A stretch of DNA of 64,000 nucleotides from Sporosarcina sp. FSL K6-2383 (GCF_038618305.1 NZ_CP152017.1:597501-661500); one strand, 5' to 3'. Shown: positions 54,619-63,414, counted from the first letter of the stretch. Translations and numbers: made by a program. The notes: a model not told the origin generated them from the sequence alone.

Positions 54619-55163
54619 TGACAAAATCAAATATAGGTATTGTTTTAGGATCAACACGTGAGGGACGCGTAAGTCCACAAGTAGGGGCATGGGTAAAAGA
54701 ATTAGCAGATAAACGTGGAGATGCAAATTATACAATTATCGATATTGCGGACTATAAATTACCACTGTTAGGTGAAGTTGGCGGCGACGCATCAGGTGCA
54801 GCAGCATGGTCAGAAATCATTGCAAAACAAGACGGATTTGTATTCATCGTTCAAGAATACAATCACTCGATCTCAGCTTCGCTTAAAAACGCATTAGATT
54901 ACTTACGTGTCGAGTGGAATAACAAAGCTGCAGGTATTGTATCATACGGTTCAGTAGGTGGAGCTCGTGCAACAGAACATTTACGTGGTATTTTAAGTGA
55001 ATTATCCGTAGCGCATGTTCGTGTGCATCCAGCTTTATCTTTATTTACAGACTTCGAAAACGGTACAGACTTCAAACCAGCTGCTGTACAAGCAGATTCA
55101 GTAAACCAAATGCTAGACCAAGTTATTCCTTGGACAACTGCATTAAATACAATTCGTAAATAA
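54618..55163 (+). CDS. NADPH-dependent FMN reductase
   Basis: 181 residues from ATG 54618 after GAGGAGG. Paralogue of the gene at 8924: IGIVLGSTREGRVSPQVGAWV, FIVQEYNHSISASLKNALDYL, GIVSYGSVGGARA. Reduces FMN or quinones. If the upstream ATG 54567 is used, 17 residues (MGFFDKLFGAKQEEEKI) are added; the same GFFD-LFG leader occurs in the other paralogue. Second gene of the mhq-like cluster. Confidence 0.9.
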   Translation: MTKSNIGIVLGSTREGRVSPQVGAWVKELADKRGDANYTIIDIADYKLPLLGEVGGDASGAAAWSEIIAKQDGFVFIVQEYNHSISASLKNALDYLRVEWNNKAAGIVSYGSVGGARATEHLRGILSELSVAHVRVHPALSLFTDFENGTDFKPAAVQADSVNQMLDQVIPWTTALNTIRK

Positions 55164-55204
55164 TTAGAACGTATGTAATGTCTACATTTTGAATAGAGCT
55201 TGAG

Positions 55205-55350
55205 GCCAGCACGAGGCTGGTCATGGAACCGTTGCCGCAGGACGCGGCGAACTTAGGTTACCTTCTAACTCCTTTCAAAATCTGTGACATCCGCCGGAGG
55301 CTTTATTTTCATTCAGCGGGAGTTTGGATACCCGCTGAATGAAGATAAAT
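55205..55350 (+). repeat. Dispersed repeat element, composite copy D
   Basis: Contains both halves: CGTTGCCGCAGGACGCG with CTTAG (55230-55256) as in the copy at 21616, then TGACATCCGCCGGAGGC (about 55287-55303) and the second hairpin TTCATTCAGCGGG / CCCGCTGAATGAA. Lies between two genes of the mhq-like cluster. Confidence 0.75.
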
Positions 55351-55401
55351 AAATTTCGAGCAAAATCATATCAAATAAATTGAAGGTTTTGCTCGGAATT
55401 T
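55351..55401 (+). terminator. Hairpin before second dioxygenase gene
   Basis: AAATTTCGAGCAAAA and TTTTGCTCGGAATTT form a 15-bp stem with one mismatch around a 21-nt loop, 30 nt before the next start. No T-run follows; an attenuator or stability structure is possible. Confidence 0.4.
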
Positions 55402-55430
55402 ATAGTAGAAAGAAAAGGGAGGAAATAATA

Positions 55431-56369
55431 ATGAAAAAACAAACAGCAGGTATTCACCATATTACAGCCATCGTCGGTCATCCACAGGAAAACATTGATT
55501 TTTATGCGGGGGTATTGGGTTTACGTTTAGTTAAGCAAACCGTGAACTTCGATGATCCTGGCACTTATCATCTCTATTTTGGCGATGGAGGAGGAAAGCC
55601 GGGAACAATTATTACATTTTTCCCTTGGGCAGATGCCTACCAAGGACAAATTGGGGACGGACAAGTTGGCGTGACAACGTATGTAGTACCAGTAGGATCT
55701 TTAGATTTTTGGGAAAAACGTTTGACGAAATTTACCATCGAATTTAAAAAAGTAGAGCGTTTTGGAGAACAGGTCATTCAATTTGATGACCCGCATGGTT
55801 TACGTGTAGAGCTTGTTGCACGTGCAGAAGGTGAACAAAATAACTGGACGTTTGGTGAAGTAACGCCAGAAGTCGCAATTAAAGGATTTGGTGGTGCAAC
55901 ATTATACTCAAGCCAGCCAGAGGAAACTGCTGAAACCTTAACGACTGTAATGGGACTTGAATTAGTTGGAACGGAAGGCGATTATACACGCTATAAAGCC
56001 CCAGCTACTATCGGTAATATCATAGATTTAAAAATGGTCACGGGTGTAAGTGGCACAATGGGTGTTGGTACCGTTCACCATATTGCATGGCGTGCAATAG
56101 ATGACGCGGATCTTCTTGAATGGCAACAACATGCCGGGAACCATGGCCAACACGTAACTGAACTGAAAGACCGGAACTATTTCAACGCGCTGTACTTCCG
56201 TGAATCAGGAAAAATTCTATTTGAAATCGCAACAGATCCACCAGGATTTGCACATGATGAAACACTTGAAACGATGGGGGATCAGTTAATGTTACCTGAA
56301 CAATATGAACAACGTCGTGAGCAATTAGTAAGTTCGCTTATTCCAATTCAAGTACGTCCAATCGACTAA
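55431..56369 (+). CDS. Ring-cleaving dioxygenase, MhqA/MhqE-like
   Basis: 312 residues from ATG 55431 after GGGAGGAAAT; a longer frame to 55380 runs into the hairpin. Glyoxalase-type repeats: GIHHITAIVGHPQENIDFYAGVLGLRLVKQTVNFDDPGTYHLYFGD and GTVHHIAWRAIDDADLLEW, with FEIATDPPGF near the C-terminus. Paralogue of the first gene of the cluster; quinone/hydroquinone ring cleavage is the inferred role. Confidence 0.9.
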   Translation: MKKQTAGIHHITAIVGHPQENIDFYAGVLGLRLVKQTVNFDDPGTYHLYFGDGGGKPGTIITFFPWADAYQGQIGDGQVGVTTYVVPVGSLDFWEKRLTKFTIEFKKVERFGEQVIQFDDPHGLRVELVARAEGEQNNWTFGEVTPEVAIKGFGGATLYSSQPEETAETLTTVMGLELVGTEGDYTRYKAPATIGNIIDLKMVTGVSGTMGVGTVHHIAWRAIDDADLLEWQQHAGNHGQHVTELKDRNYFNALYFRESGKILFEIATDPPGFAHDETLETMGDQLMLPEQYEQRREQLVSSLIPIQVRPID

Positions 56370-56386
56370 TAAGGGGGCTGAAGAAT

Positions 56387-56992
56387 TTGATTTCTATCGA
56401 TCCTCAAAAAAATAGTGAGCGAGATAATTATAAACTTCTCATTGGTTCTATCATTCCTAGACCGATTGCTTTTGTGACGACACAATCTGAGGATGGTATC
56501 GTAAATGGTGCACCCTTCAGCTATTTCAATATTGTTTCATCCAACCCGCCAATGGTTTCACTCGCTATCCAAAGGCCTGGCGATGTTTTGAAAGACACTG
56601 CAAGAAATATTTATAGCAATCGTGAATTCGTGGTGCATATTGTCGATGAGGAAAATGTGATGAAAATCAATGAAACCGCAGCTTCCTTACCTTCAACTGA
56701 AAGTGAAATCGAATTGGCGAACTTAACGCTTGTGCAAAGTGAAAATGTATCTGTACCAGGCGTGAAGGAAGCGAAAGTTCGAATGGAATGTAGACTTGTT
56801 CAAGCTATTCCATTGGGGGGAGAAGGACCTGGTAGTGATTTGTTTATTGGAGAAGTTGTTCGGTTTCATGTGGATGAAGCAATTTATGAAGATGGACGAA
56901 TTGACCCTAGAGGTTTAAATGCGGTAAGTCGCTTAGCTGGTGCCAATTACGCGAAAATAGGAGATGTTTTTTCTATAGAAAGACCAAAGTAG
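56387..56992 (+). CDS. Flavin reductase-like FMN-binding protein
   Basis: 201 residues, TTG start after AAGGGGG. Split-barrel flavin reductase (DIM6/NTAB) fold: LLIGSIIPRPIAFVTTQSEDGIVNGAPFSYFNIVSSNPPMVSLAI, and SDLFIGEVVRFHVDEAI. Supplies or uses reduced flavin. Seventeen nt after the dioxygenase gene, same operon. Confidence 0.88.
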   Translation: MISIDPQKNSERDNYKLLIGSIIPRPIAFVTTQSEDGIVNGAPFSYFNIVSSNPPMVSLAIQRPGDVLKDTARNIYSNREFVVHIVDEENVMKINETAASLPSTESEIELANLTLVQSENVSVPGVKEAKVRMECRLVQAIPLGGEGPGSDLFIGEVVRFHVDEAIYEDGRIDPRGLNAVSRLAGANYAKIGDVFSIERPK

Positions 56993-57026
56993 TTGATTTT
57001 AAGTTAGCTTCTTGCGAGGTGATAAA

Positions 57027-57449
57027 ATGAATAGGAAATGTGAAAATGCGCCCTATTTGTTGTTAATGAAGACAACAAAAGCCATTCAGGAACGAATGAA
57101 GCGTGAAATGATTAATAATAAGCTGAACATAACGGAGTTTTCTGTGCTAGAGGTGCTTTATCTGCAGGGGAAACAAACCATTCAGCAGATTGGCAATAGC
57201 ATACTGATTTCTAGTGGTTCTATGACGTATGTGATAGATAAATTAGAACATAAGGGATTATTAAATCGGATTGGATGTCCGACTGATCGACGAGTCATCC
57301 ATGTGCTGTTAACGGAAGATGGAATTCGCTTAATGGATAAAATCATGCCTAGTCATCGAGATATGGTTAATGATATGTTTGGATCTTTAACGGATAATGA
57401 GTCCGAGATGATGGTAAAGATATTGAGTAAAGTAAGTAAAAGAGTGTAG
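57027..57449 (+). CDS. MarR-family regulator, MhqR-like
   Basis: 140 residues from ATG 57027 after GAGGTGATA. Winged helix with FSVLEVLYLQGKQTIQQIGNSILISSGSMTYVIDKLEHKGLLNR and PTDRRVIHVLLTEDG. The N-terminal region and setting match MhqR (YkvE), the quinone-responsive repressor. Last gene of the cluster; MhqR-type boxes lie in front of the first gene, so it probably represses its own operon. Confidence 0.88.
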   Translation: MNRKCENAPYLLLMKTTKAIQERMKREMINNKLNITEFSVLEVLYLQGKQTIQQIGNSILISSGSMTYVIDKLEHKGLLNRIGCPTDRRVIHVLLTEDGIRLMDKIMPSHRDMVNDMFGSLTDNESEMMVKILSKVSKRV

Positions 57450-57589
57450 TCTTATATATCTTGACATAGGGAAACTTCTTAACAACGCTTGACCGCTTAA
57501 GGAGGGATTGAAATGCATCCCTCCTCTGTCTTATTGCTTCGTCTACCCCTTTCCCTCGTACCCAAAAGGGATTGATTTCGACAAAATTG

Positions 57590-58043
57590 TCAAGTTAGCA
57601 GATAAGCCGGTTCGCCTTCGCTATGTTCAAACGTTTCGATAAACTTTTCGAGTGTAGAGGTTAAATACGCGTCTTTTCTTCTCGTGAATACGGTATTGAT
57701 TTTACTATATTTTTCCGGTGAGTAATGACACTGGACAAGATTAATGACTGTTTCAACAGATCCAATTTCCAGTTTGCCCGCCGGCTCAGTTTTACTTTGG
57801 ACGACTATTTTTATTTCATTTGTTAGCGATAGGATTTTCTCGGAATAGACAAGCAATTTTTTCCTTCAGGTGTTAACGTCATTCCGCGGTTGTGGCGGTT
57901 AAATAGAGCCGTATTCATTTCAGCCTCAAGCTTCTTGATTCTTGATGTAATATTGGATTGGACGTAACTTAATTCTTTTGCAGCTTCAGTAATCGTCCCT
58001 TTTTTGCGACCATTTGAAAGATTTCTAAGTCTTTAAACTCCAT
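57590..58043 (-). pseudogene. LysR gene relic with internal deletion
   Basis: A degraded copy of the gene at 45613-46485. The C-terminal half (NTVFTRRKDAYLTSTLEKFIETFEHSE) is fused directly to SKTEPAGKLEIGSVETVI, so roughly 420 bp of the middle are gone. Single-base losses in T-runs near 57860 and 58002 break the N-terminal third. The start region ATGGAGTTTAAAGAC is still recognisable at 58029-58043. Confidence 0.9.
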
Positions 58044-58131
58044 ATGATTATCCCTTTTAACTTTCTTTCTATGATATCAATAATAGAGATGTTAAACATC
58101 AATATTGTTCATAGGTTGTTGGAGAAAAAAG

Positions 58132-58206
58132 GGAGCCGAAAGAGAATTTCAAAGGAAGATTACTGGAAACGTAAAAAACGACTTCACAACGAAGTCGTTT
58201 TTTATT
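58132..58206 (+). pseudogene. Tail of eamA copy plus terminator
   Basis: GAGAATTTCAAAGGAAG...GGAAACGTAA repeats the last codons of the EamA gene at 47596, followed by the same AACGACTTC / GAAGTCGTT terminator and T-run. With the lysR relic on its left, it shows that this was once a lysR-eamA locus whose transporter gene has been deleted almost completely. Confidence 0.88.
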
Positions 58207-58430
58207 TTTCTGTGAAAGTTTCAAGCTAATCAGACTTATGCCGGATCCACTTTAGGAACTCGCGATGGCTGTGTACACGGCTGGTTGCCTTTAAAGGTAC
58301 GATAATTTCATTTTACAAAAAGTAACGTAACTTTGATTTGTTCACACTATATGTGTGAGGGAAACACTCTTAGTCAATCATTTTATAGAATGGAATTCAT
58401 CTTAAAAAAATACATTTTGAATAAATGCAG

Positions 58431-58492
58431 TTGCAAAAAATAAATGCTTCTTGTATGATAGGCAAATACATAAAACGTAATGATTACGATTT
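58431..58492 (+). promoter_or_regulatory. Zur-controlled promoter
   Basis: TTGCAA (58431-58436), 17 nt, TATGAT (58454-58459) form the promoter. A Zur box occupies 58472-58492; its core ACGTAATGATTACGATTT matches the Bacillus consensus nearly perfectly and covers the likely transcription start. Sequence 58230-58430 shows nothing else. Confidence 0.88.
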
Positions 58493-58518
58493 GTGGAAAT
58501 GAAGGAGGAATTGATTCA

Positions 58519-59607
58519 ATGAATAAGAAATTATTTTTGATTTTATCAGTGATTACCCTATTATTACTCGCAGCATGTGGCAGCGAAGAGTCAGCAAAAG
58601 AGAAGGTGAAAACGGAGGCAAGTGAAGATGTTTTATCTGTCTACACAACTGTTTATCCGCTTCAATACTTCACCGAGCGGATTGGCGGGGATGCGGTTGA
58701 TGTCCAATCTATTTATCCGCCGGGGGCCGATGAGCATACGTTTGATCCTACGCAAAAGGATATGATCGCACTCGCTGATTCGGATTTATTCTTTTATATC
58801 GGACTTGGACTTGAAGGATTTGTGGAAAATGCCGAAAAGACGATGGAAGGCGAACGTGTCAGAATGGTAGCGGTCGCTGATGATATTCCAGAAGAGTCGC
58901 TAGGGGAGGGTCATGACCACGATTACGGCGAAGAGGGACACGAATCTCATGGTCACGGCGAAGAGGGACACGAATCACATGGTCATGGCGAAGAGGGACA
59001 CGAATCCCATGATCACGGCGAAGAAGGACATAAGTCACATGAGCATGACGAAGAGGGGCATGATTCGCACGACCATGGAGAGTTCGATCCCCATATATGG
59101 ATATCACCTATATTAAGTATAGAACTTGCAATAACTATTAAAGACTCGCTCATCGAGGCATCTCCTGACAAAAAGGATGCATTTGAGCAAAACTTTGAAG
59201 GACTAAAAAAAGATTTACTTGAAATTGATCAAAAATTTAAAGATATGGCAGCCAATGCTTCTATAAAAACATTTTTTGTCTCACACGCAGCTTTTGGTTA
59301 TATCGCTGATACGTATGGATTTGAACAAGTGGCAGTTGCCGGATTGAATTCGCAAAGCGAACCTTCGCAAAAGCAACTAGCTTCCCTCGTTGAATACGCG
59401 AAAGAGCATGACGTAAAATATGTTTTATTCGAACAAAACGTCTCTTCTAAATTAACCGACATCATTCGAAAAGAAATCGGTGCCGATTCACTGATGTTGC
59501 ATAATCTTGGTGTCTTAACGACCGAGGATGTGGATAAAAAAGAGGACTATTTATCTTTAATGGAATACAACATCGAAACGTTGGCGAAAGCATTGAGCAA
59601 TCAATAA
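58519..59607 (+). CDS. znuA: Zinc ABC transporter substrate-binding lipoprotein
   Basis: 362 residues from ATG 58519 after AGGAGG. Lipobox LLLLAACGS, mature protein with the ZnuA/AdcA fold: [32 protein letters not shown] (first His ligand), a His/Asp/Glu-rich loop at residues 135-184, FDPHIWISP (second His) and [10 protein letters not shown] (third). Captures zinc outside the membrane. The permease and ATPase genes are not adjacent here. First gene of a Zur operon. Confidence 0.94.
   Translation: MNKKLFLILSVITLLLLAACGSEESAKEKVKTEASEDVLSVYTTVYPLQYFTERIGGDAVDVQSIYPPGADEHTFDPTQKDMIALADSDLFFYIGLGLEGFVENAEKTMEGERVRMVAVADDIPEESLGEGHDHDYGEEGHESHGHGEEGHESHGHGEEGHESHDHGEEGHKSHEHDEEGHDSHDHGEFDPHIWISPILSIELAITIKDSLIEASPDKKDAFEQNFEGLKKDLLEIDQKFKDMAANASIKTFFVSHAAFGYIADTYGFEQVAVAGLNSQSEPSQKQLASLVEYAKEHDVKYVLFEQNVSSKLTDIIRKEIGADSLMLHNLGVLTTEDVDKKEDYLSLMEYNIETLAKALSNQ
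58921..59070 (+). repeat. Five 30-bp tandem repeats in znuA
   Basis: Five in-frame 30-bp units encode variants of [10 protein letters not shown] (first starts [10 protein letters not shown], last [10 protein letters not shown]). They form the zinc-binding loop. Unit-length changes would keep the frame, so copy number may vary between strains. Confidence 0.92.
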
Positions 59608-59632
59608 ATTTTGGAGCAAGAAGGGTGAGGAA

Positions 59633-60739
59633 ATGATGGAAAAGATACCGGTCACTGTCTTAAGTGGATACTTAGGTGCGGGAAAGACAACCTTATTGAA
59701 TCATATATTACACAATCGAGATGAACTGAAAGTTGCTGTCATTGTTAATGATATGAGTGAAGTGAATATCGATGCTTCTTTGATTAAACAAGGCGGCTTT
59801 TCACGCACGGAAGAAAAGCTTGTGGAGTTACAAAATGGTTGTATTTGCTGCACGCTTCGAGAGGATTTAGTTCTCGAAGTGGAAAAGCTGGCGACTCTTG
59901 GCGATATCGACTACATCGTTATCGAATCTTCGGGAATTAGTGAGCCGATTCCGGTAGCGCAGACATTTACCTATATAGACGAAACACTTGGTATCGATTT
60001 GTCGAAGATTTGCAGACTGGATACAATGGTTACCGTTGTGGACGCCAATGCTTTTTGGCGAGATTTCACATCAGGTGAAACCTTGCTTGACCGGAAAGAG
60101 GCCGCCACGGAAGTTGATGAACGAGAGATTGCTGATTTGCTTATCGATCAGATTGAATTTGCCAATGTGCTGTTGTTGAACAAGACAGATTTAATTCCTC
60201 AGGAAAAGGTGGGCGAGTTGAAAGGGGTTCTTCGCGCGTTAAACCCCGATGCGAAGGTCATCGAAACGGTGCAATCTCAACTAGCACTAAGTGAAGTGCT
60301 TGACACAGGATTGTTTGATTTTGAGACGTCTAGTCATAGTGCTGGATGGATCAAAGAGCTAAATGAAGAGCATGTCCCGGAGACGGAAGAGTATGGAATC
60401 GCATCGTTTGTTTACCGGAGTCAAAAACCATTTCATCCGGAGCGCTTGAAAAATTGGCTTTTAGAATGGCCGGTTGAAGTTGTTCGTGCAAAAGGATTTC
60501 TTTGGTTGGCTACTCGCAATGATATCGCGGTTTTAATTTCCCAAGCGGGTCCATCTTTAAGTATTGAAAGTGCTGGATTTTGGGATGCAGATTCCGGTGA
60601 AAAGATGAATGAATTCGTCTTAATTGGTATTGGCATGAATCAGCCGGAAATCACGGAAGGCTTGGACAATTGCTTACTTACAGAAGAAGAGTTAATGCAA
60701 GATTGGACCAGTTTTGTAGATCCATTGCCTGTTTTTTAA
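59633..60739 (+). CDS. COG0523 zinc chaperone GTPase (ZagA/YciC-like)
   Basis: 368 residues. G1 [17 protein letters not shown], the metal motif [12 protein letters not shown] (CxCC), ESSGISEP, and NKTDLI (G4), with a C-terminal CobW_C domain. Zur-regulated COG0523 proteins hand zinc to key enzymes during starvation. It follows the zinc-binding lipoprotein gene by 25 nt. The tandem ATGs at 59633 and 59636 cannot be separated. Confidence 0.93.
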   Translation: MMEKIPVTVLSGYLGAGKTTLLNHILHNRDELKVAVIVNDMSEVNIDASLIKQGGFSRTEEKLVELQNGCICCTLREDLVLEVEKLATLGDIDYIVIESSGISEPIPVAQTFTYIDETLGIDLSKICRLDTMVTVVDANAFWRDFTSGETLLDRKEAATEVDEREIADLLIDQIEFANVLLLNKTDLIPQEKVGELKGVLRALNPDAKVIETVQSQLALSEVLDTGLFDFETSSHSAGWIKELNEEHVPETEEYGIASFVYRSQKPFHPERLKNWLLEWPVEVVRAKGFLWLATRNDIAVLISQAGPSLSIESAGFWDADSGEKMNEFVLIGIGMNQPEITEGLDNCLLTEEELMQDWTSFVDPLPVF

Positions 60740-60770
60740 GCTGAAAAATAATCTATAGGAGGAATTTAGT

Positions 60771-60920
60771 ATGAGGGTAAATATTACATTGGCCTGTACA
60801 GAAACAGGAGATCGCAATTATATTACGACAAAAAACAAACGTAACAATCCCGAGCGGATTGAATTAAATAAATACTGCCCACGCTTGAAAAAAGTCACAC
60901 TTCATAGAGAAGCGAAGTGA
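60771..60920 (+). CDS. rpmG: Ribosomal protein L33, zinc-free form
   Basis: 49 residues beginning [17 protein letters not shown]. The zinc-ribbon CxxC pairs of the C+ form are missing (only two isolated Cys remain). In Bacillus such C- paralogues are Zur-repressed and replace the zinc form during starvation. ATG follows AGGAGGAATT. Confidence 0.93.
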   Translation: MRVNITLACTETGDRNYITTKNKRNNPERIELNKYCPRLKKVTLHREAK

Positions 60921-60939
60921 AAATTTTTTTGTGTTTTTT

Positions 60940-60960
60940 AAATCGGAATGATTACTGATT
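60940..60960 (+). promoter_or_regulatory. Second, weaker Zur-like box
   Basis: AATCGGAATGATTACTGATT resembles a Zur box with a central AATGATTAC core and a few departures in the outer arms. It sits 12 nt before rpsN, so the S14 gene may have its own Zur control besides readthrough. Confidence 0.5.
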
Positions 60961-60972
60961 AGGGGGGATAAA

Positions 60973-61242
60973 ATGGCAAAAAAATCAAAGATAGCGAAGG
61001 ATAAAAGACAGAGGCAGTTAGTTGCTCATTACGCGGCACTTCGTAAAGAACTGAAGGAAAAAGGTGACTATGAAGCTTTAAATAAGCTACCCAAGAATTC
61101 TTACCCGACAAGGCTGAAAAACCGTTGCGAACTAACTCGAAGACCAAGGGGATATATGCGAAAATTTGGCATGTCACGCATTGCCTTCCGAGAGCTGGCG
61201 CATAAAGGTCAAATTCCTGGCGTTACAAAATCGAGTTGGTAG
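60973..61242 (+). CDS. rpsN: Ribosomal protein S14, zinc-free form
   Basis: 89 residues ([20 protein letters not shown]...[20 protein letters not shown]). It is the long C- type without the CxxC-CxxC zinc site of the 61-residue form, equivalent to Bacillus YhzA (rpsN2). Lets ribosomes be built when zinc is scarce. Last clear gene of the Zur operon. Confidence 0.95.
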   Translation: MAKKSKIAKDKRQRQLVAHYAALRKELKEKGDYEALNKLPKNSYPTRLKNRCELTRRPRGYMRKFGMSRIAFRELAHKGQIPGVTKSSW

Positions 61243-61260
61243 TTCCTGGTTGAAATCGAT

Positions 61261-61362
61261 ATGAGGAAAATGCAGGACTGGTTAATGGCATCTTTACTTA
61301 GAAGTGAGGTTAGAAAACTTTCGAAAGAAAAGAGAAATCTGTATCGATTGATAAAAAAATAA
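61261..61362 (+). CDS. Possible 33-residue basic peptide
   Basis: ATG 61261 opens MRKMQDWLMASLLRSEVRKL and continues to 33 residues, very basic. It lies 18 nt after rpsN, but the ribosome site is weak and no homologue comes to mind. May be chance. Confidence 0.25.
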   Translation: MRKMQDWLMASLLRSEVRKLSKEKRNLYRLIKK

Positions 61363-61402
61363 TCATTTCTCACGTCTGTTGATTAGCCATTTATTTGCAT
61401 AA

Positions 61403-61576
61403 AACACTGTCGAAAAAGGATGGAAAACATCTATTGTTACTCGAGCATTTCCGGTCCGCTTTCGGCAAACGATTTACGATATCCTAGTCGAGGGGCAAGT
61501 ACCGTTAAGATCGTTTGGAAATCGTTCCATCCAAAGCAATCCAAAAGAAATTATTCACGGAGTACCTAGTGTTTGA
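61403..61576 (+). pseudogene. C-terminal gene relic, unrecognised
   Basis: A 57-codon frame with no start codon reads protein-like sequence (VEKGWKTSIVTRAFPVRFRQ, then LVEGQVPLRSFGNRSIQSNP) and ends HGVPSV. It begins right after a TAA and next to a short sequence (61375-61404) also found at 45551-45580. Likely the end of a lost gene. Confidence 0.35.
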
Positions 61577-61793
61577 TTATGTGATTGACTAGTTATTCTT
61601 GGCTAATCGACAGGCATGTCCATTTTTGATTGTCATGAATCACAAGGCTATTGAATTGACTCCAATTACGATAGCACTTACAATAAACATACAAAAAAAT
61701 ATACAACTTCCTTAAAGAGGAGTAGCTATACAGCAAAGTCGTCATTACGGGATTGCAATCCCCGGCTTTGTTGGCAACGACAGTTGTTTGCGA

Positions 61794-61833
61794 GATCTTA
61801 CCGATTATTTGGTGAGGTCTTTTATTTTTTTTT
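61794..61833 (+). terminator. Terminator/attenuator before kinase-like gene
   Basis: AGATCTTACC / GGTGAGGTCT (two G-U pairs) is followed by TTTATTTTTTTTT, ending right before the ribosome site of the next gene. A further dyad GGGATTGCAATCCC lies upstream (61749-61762). Either it ends the upstream operon or it attenuates the kinase-EcsC operon. Confidence 0.6.
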
Positions 61834-61843
61834 AAGAGGTGAT

Positions 61844-62500
61844 ATGACCAGTAATTGGACATATTACCTTTGTCATTTTGAAATTATTGGAGGTCAAACT
61901 TTGCAAACCTATCAAGCGCTTGCAAAAACAGTTAAGATAAATGAGAAAAACCGTTTAATTTGCTTTGATGATTCGTTAGAGCATGTTGGAACAGGAAGAA
62001 GTGCATTTGTGTTTAGAATAAAATCCACAATGAGGGCAATGAAAGTATATTTCCCTGCCTTTGAGTATCTTGCCAAAGAGGAAACTGAAATTTATAAAAA
62101 ACTTCAAGACTTCACGTATTATCCATCCGTCTATGATTCAGGATCGAATTATGTCGTAATGGATTATATTGAGGGCCATACCCTTTTTGAATGCTTATCT
62201 CGTGGGGAAAATGTAACGCTTGCATATATTAAAAAAATCGATTATGCCCTATCTTTAGCAGCTTCAAGGGGACTAAATCCATCTGATATTCACTTGCGAA
62301 ATATTATAATCACTTTTACCGGTGAGACAAAAATCATTGACGTCGCTCGTTTTAGACAAACGAAACATTGTAGACAATGGCAAGATTTAAAAAAGGCTTA
62401 TGATAAATTTTACTGCAAACGTTTATTTCCAAAGAAAATTCCTGTTCCATTCCTAAATCTCATTGCTAGTCTTTATAAAAAAGGATGGATCGGATTTTAG
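61844..62500 (+). CDS. Serine/threonine kinase-like protein, YrzF-like
   Basis: 218 residues from ATG 61844 after AAGAGGTGAT; longer frames run through the hairpin. Compact kinase-like fold: glycine loop VGTGRSAFVFRI, Lys in MRAMKVYF, catalytic-loop equivalent NPSDIHLRNIII (Asp and Asn kept), and IIDVARF replacing DFG. Similar to YrzF-type atypical kinases. Target unknown. The EcsC-like gene follows. Confidence 0.8.
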   Translation: MTSNWTYYLCHFEIIGGQTLQTYQALAKTVKINEKNRLICFDDSLEHVGTGRSAFVFRIKSTMRAMKVYFPAFEYLAKEETEIYKKLQDFTYYPSVYDSGSNYVVMDYIEGHTLFECLSRGENVTLAYIKKIDYALSLAASRGLNPSDIHLRNIIITFTGETKIIDVARFRQTKHCRQWQDLKKAYDKFYCKRLFPKKIPVPFLNLIASLYKKGWIGF

Positions 62501-62540
62501 TAGGCGTAAATTACCAATTCGAGAAAGGGGGGAAAGAACG

Positions 62541-63335
62541 GTGATTGATTCTAAAGAACAGCTCATAGAAGAGCTTAAAAAAGTAGAAGAATGGGAAAAA
62601 GATCAGAGTGATTTATGGTTTTGGGAAAAGTTAGGCCGCTTGCCGTTTAAAATAATTGATAAATGGACGCCAGATTTCATTCAGCGTAAAATCGGTATAC
62701 TCCTGGACGAGCTTGGCCAGTACATTCAAACAGGGGGGAGTTATTTAAGCTCAGTCTCTAAAATTTCTTCTTATTACCCTAACTTGGGTGTAAGTACGTT
62801 AGAAAATGTTGAAAAGCTCCCGATTTCTACTATGGATGCCGCTGTTGAACAAATTACTGGTAATCGCAAAAAACTTGCAACGCTACAAGGAGCAAGTACA
62901 GGTATTGGCGGTGTTTTCACATTAACAATTGACATTCCGTTACTGCTTGGTTTGCAATTAAAAACATTGCAAGACATAGCGATTTGTTATGGCTATGACC
63001 CCAATCAGAAAGAAGAACGTTTGTTTATCATAAAATGCCTGCAGTATGTTTCTGCCGACATTGTAGGCAAACAGGCTATCTTGACTCAATTGTCCCGATT
63101 TGATTCACCTGATGATGCTTCAAAGCGTGAGATGATTTCTGAGCTACAGGGCTGGCGTGAAGTCTTTTTTTCCTATCGGGATCAACTTGGTGGGAAAAAG
63201 TTTTTTCAAATGATTCCGATTGCAGGTCTCTTGTTCGGTGCATTCATTAATCGTTCCGCTGTAAATGATATTGCTGAAGCGGGAAAAATGCTGTATCGAA
63301 AAAGAAGAATTGTTAATAGGCTGAGCTTAATGTAA
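62541..63335 (+). CDS. EcsC-family protein
   Basis: 264 residues from GTG 62541 after AGGGGGGAAA; the frame open from 62463 overlaps the kinase gene. EcsC features: QLIEELKKVEEWEKDQSDLWFWEKLGRLPFKIID, TLQGASTGIGGVFTLTIDIPLLLGLQLKTLQDIAICYGYD, and IPIAGLLFGAFINRSAVNDIAEAG. Amphipathic, membrane-associated; biochemical role unknown. Confidence 0.87.
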   Translation: MIDSKEQLIEELKKVEEWEKDQSDLWFWEKLGRLPFKIIDKWTPDFIQRKIGILLDELGQYIQTGGSYLSSVSKISSYYPNLGVSTLENVEKLPISTMDAAVEQITGNRKKLATLQGASTGIGGVFTLTIDIPLLLGLQLKTLQDIAICYGYDPNQKEERLFIIKCLQYVSADIVGKQAILTQLSRFDSPDDASKREMISELQGWREVFFSYRDQLGGKKFFQMIPIAGLLFGAFINRSAVNDIAEAGKMLYRKRRIVNRLSLM

Positions 63336-63414
63336 AGCTTCTTAGTGAGGAGTACCAGGTTCTCGTTAATTTATGAATTGATTTTGGAACGCTGGTACCC
63401 GACTCTAAAGAAAA

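Noticed and set aside
58044..58229. 61-codon frame on the plus strand
   Set aside because: It runs across the lysR-eamA relic in a frame different from the EamA tail; no support.
58921..59070. Regular 30-bp repeats as a CRISPR array
   Set aside because: The repeats are contiguous, in frame and encode the His-rich loop of the zinc-binding protein; there are no spacers.
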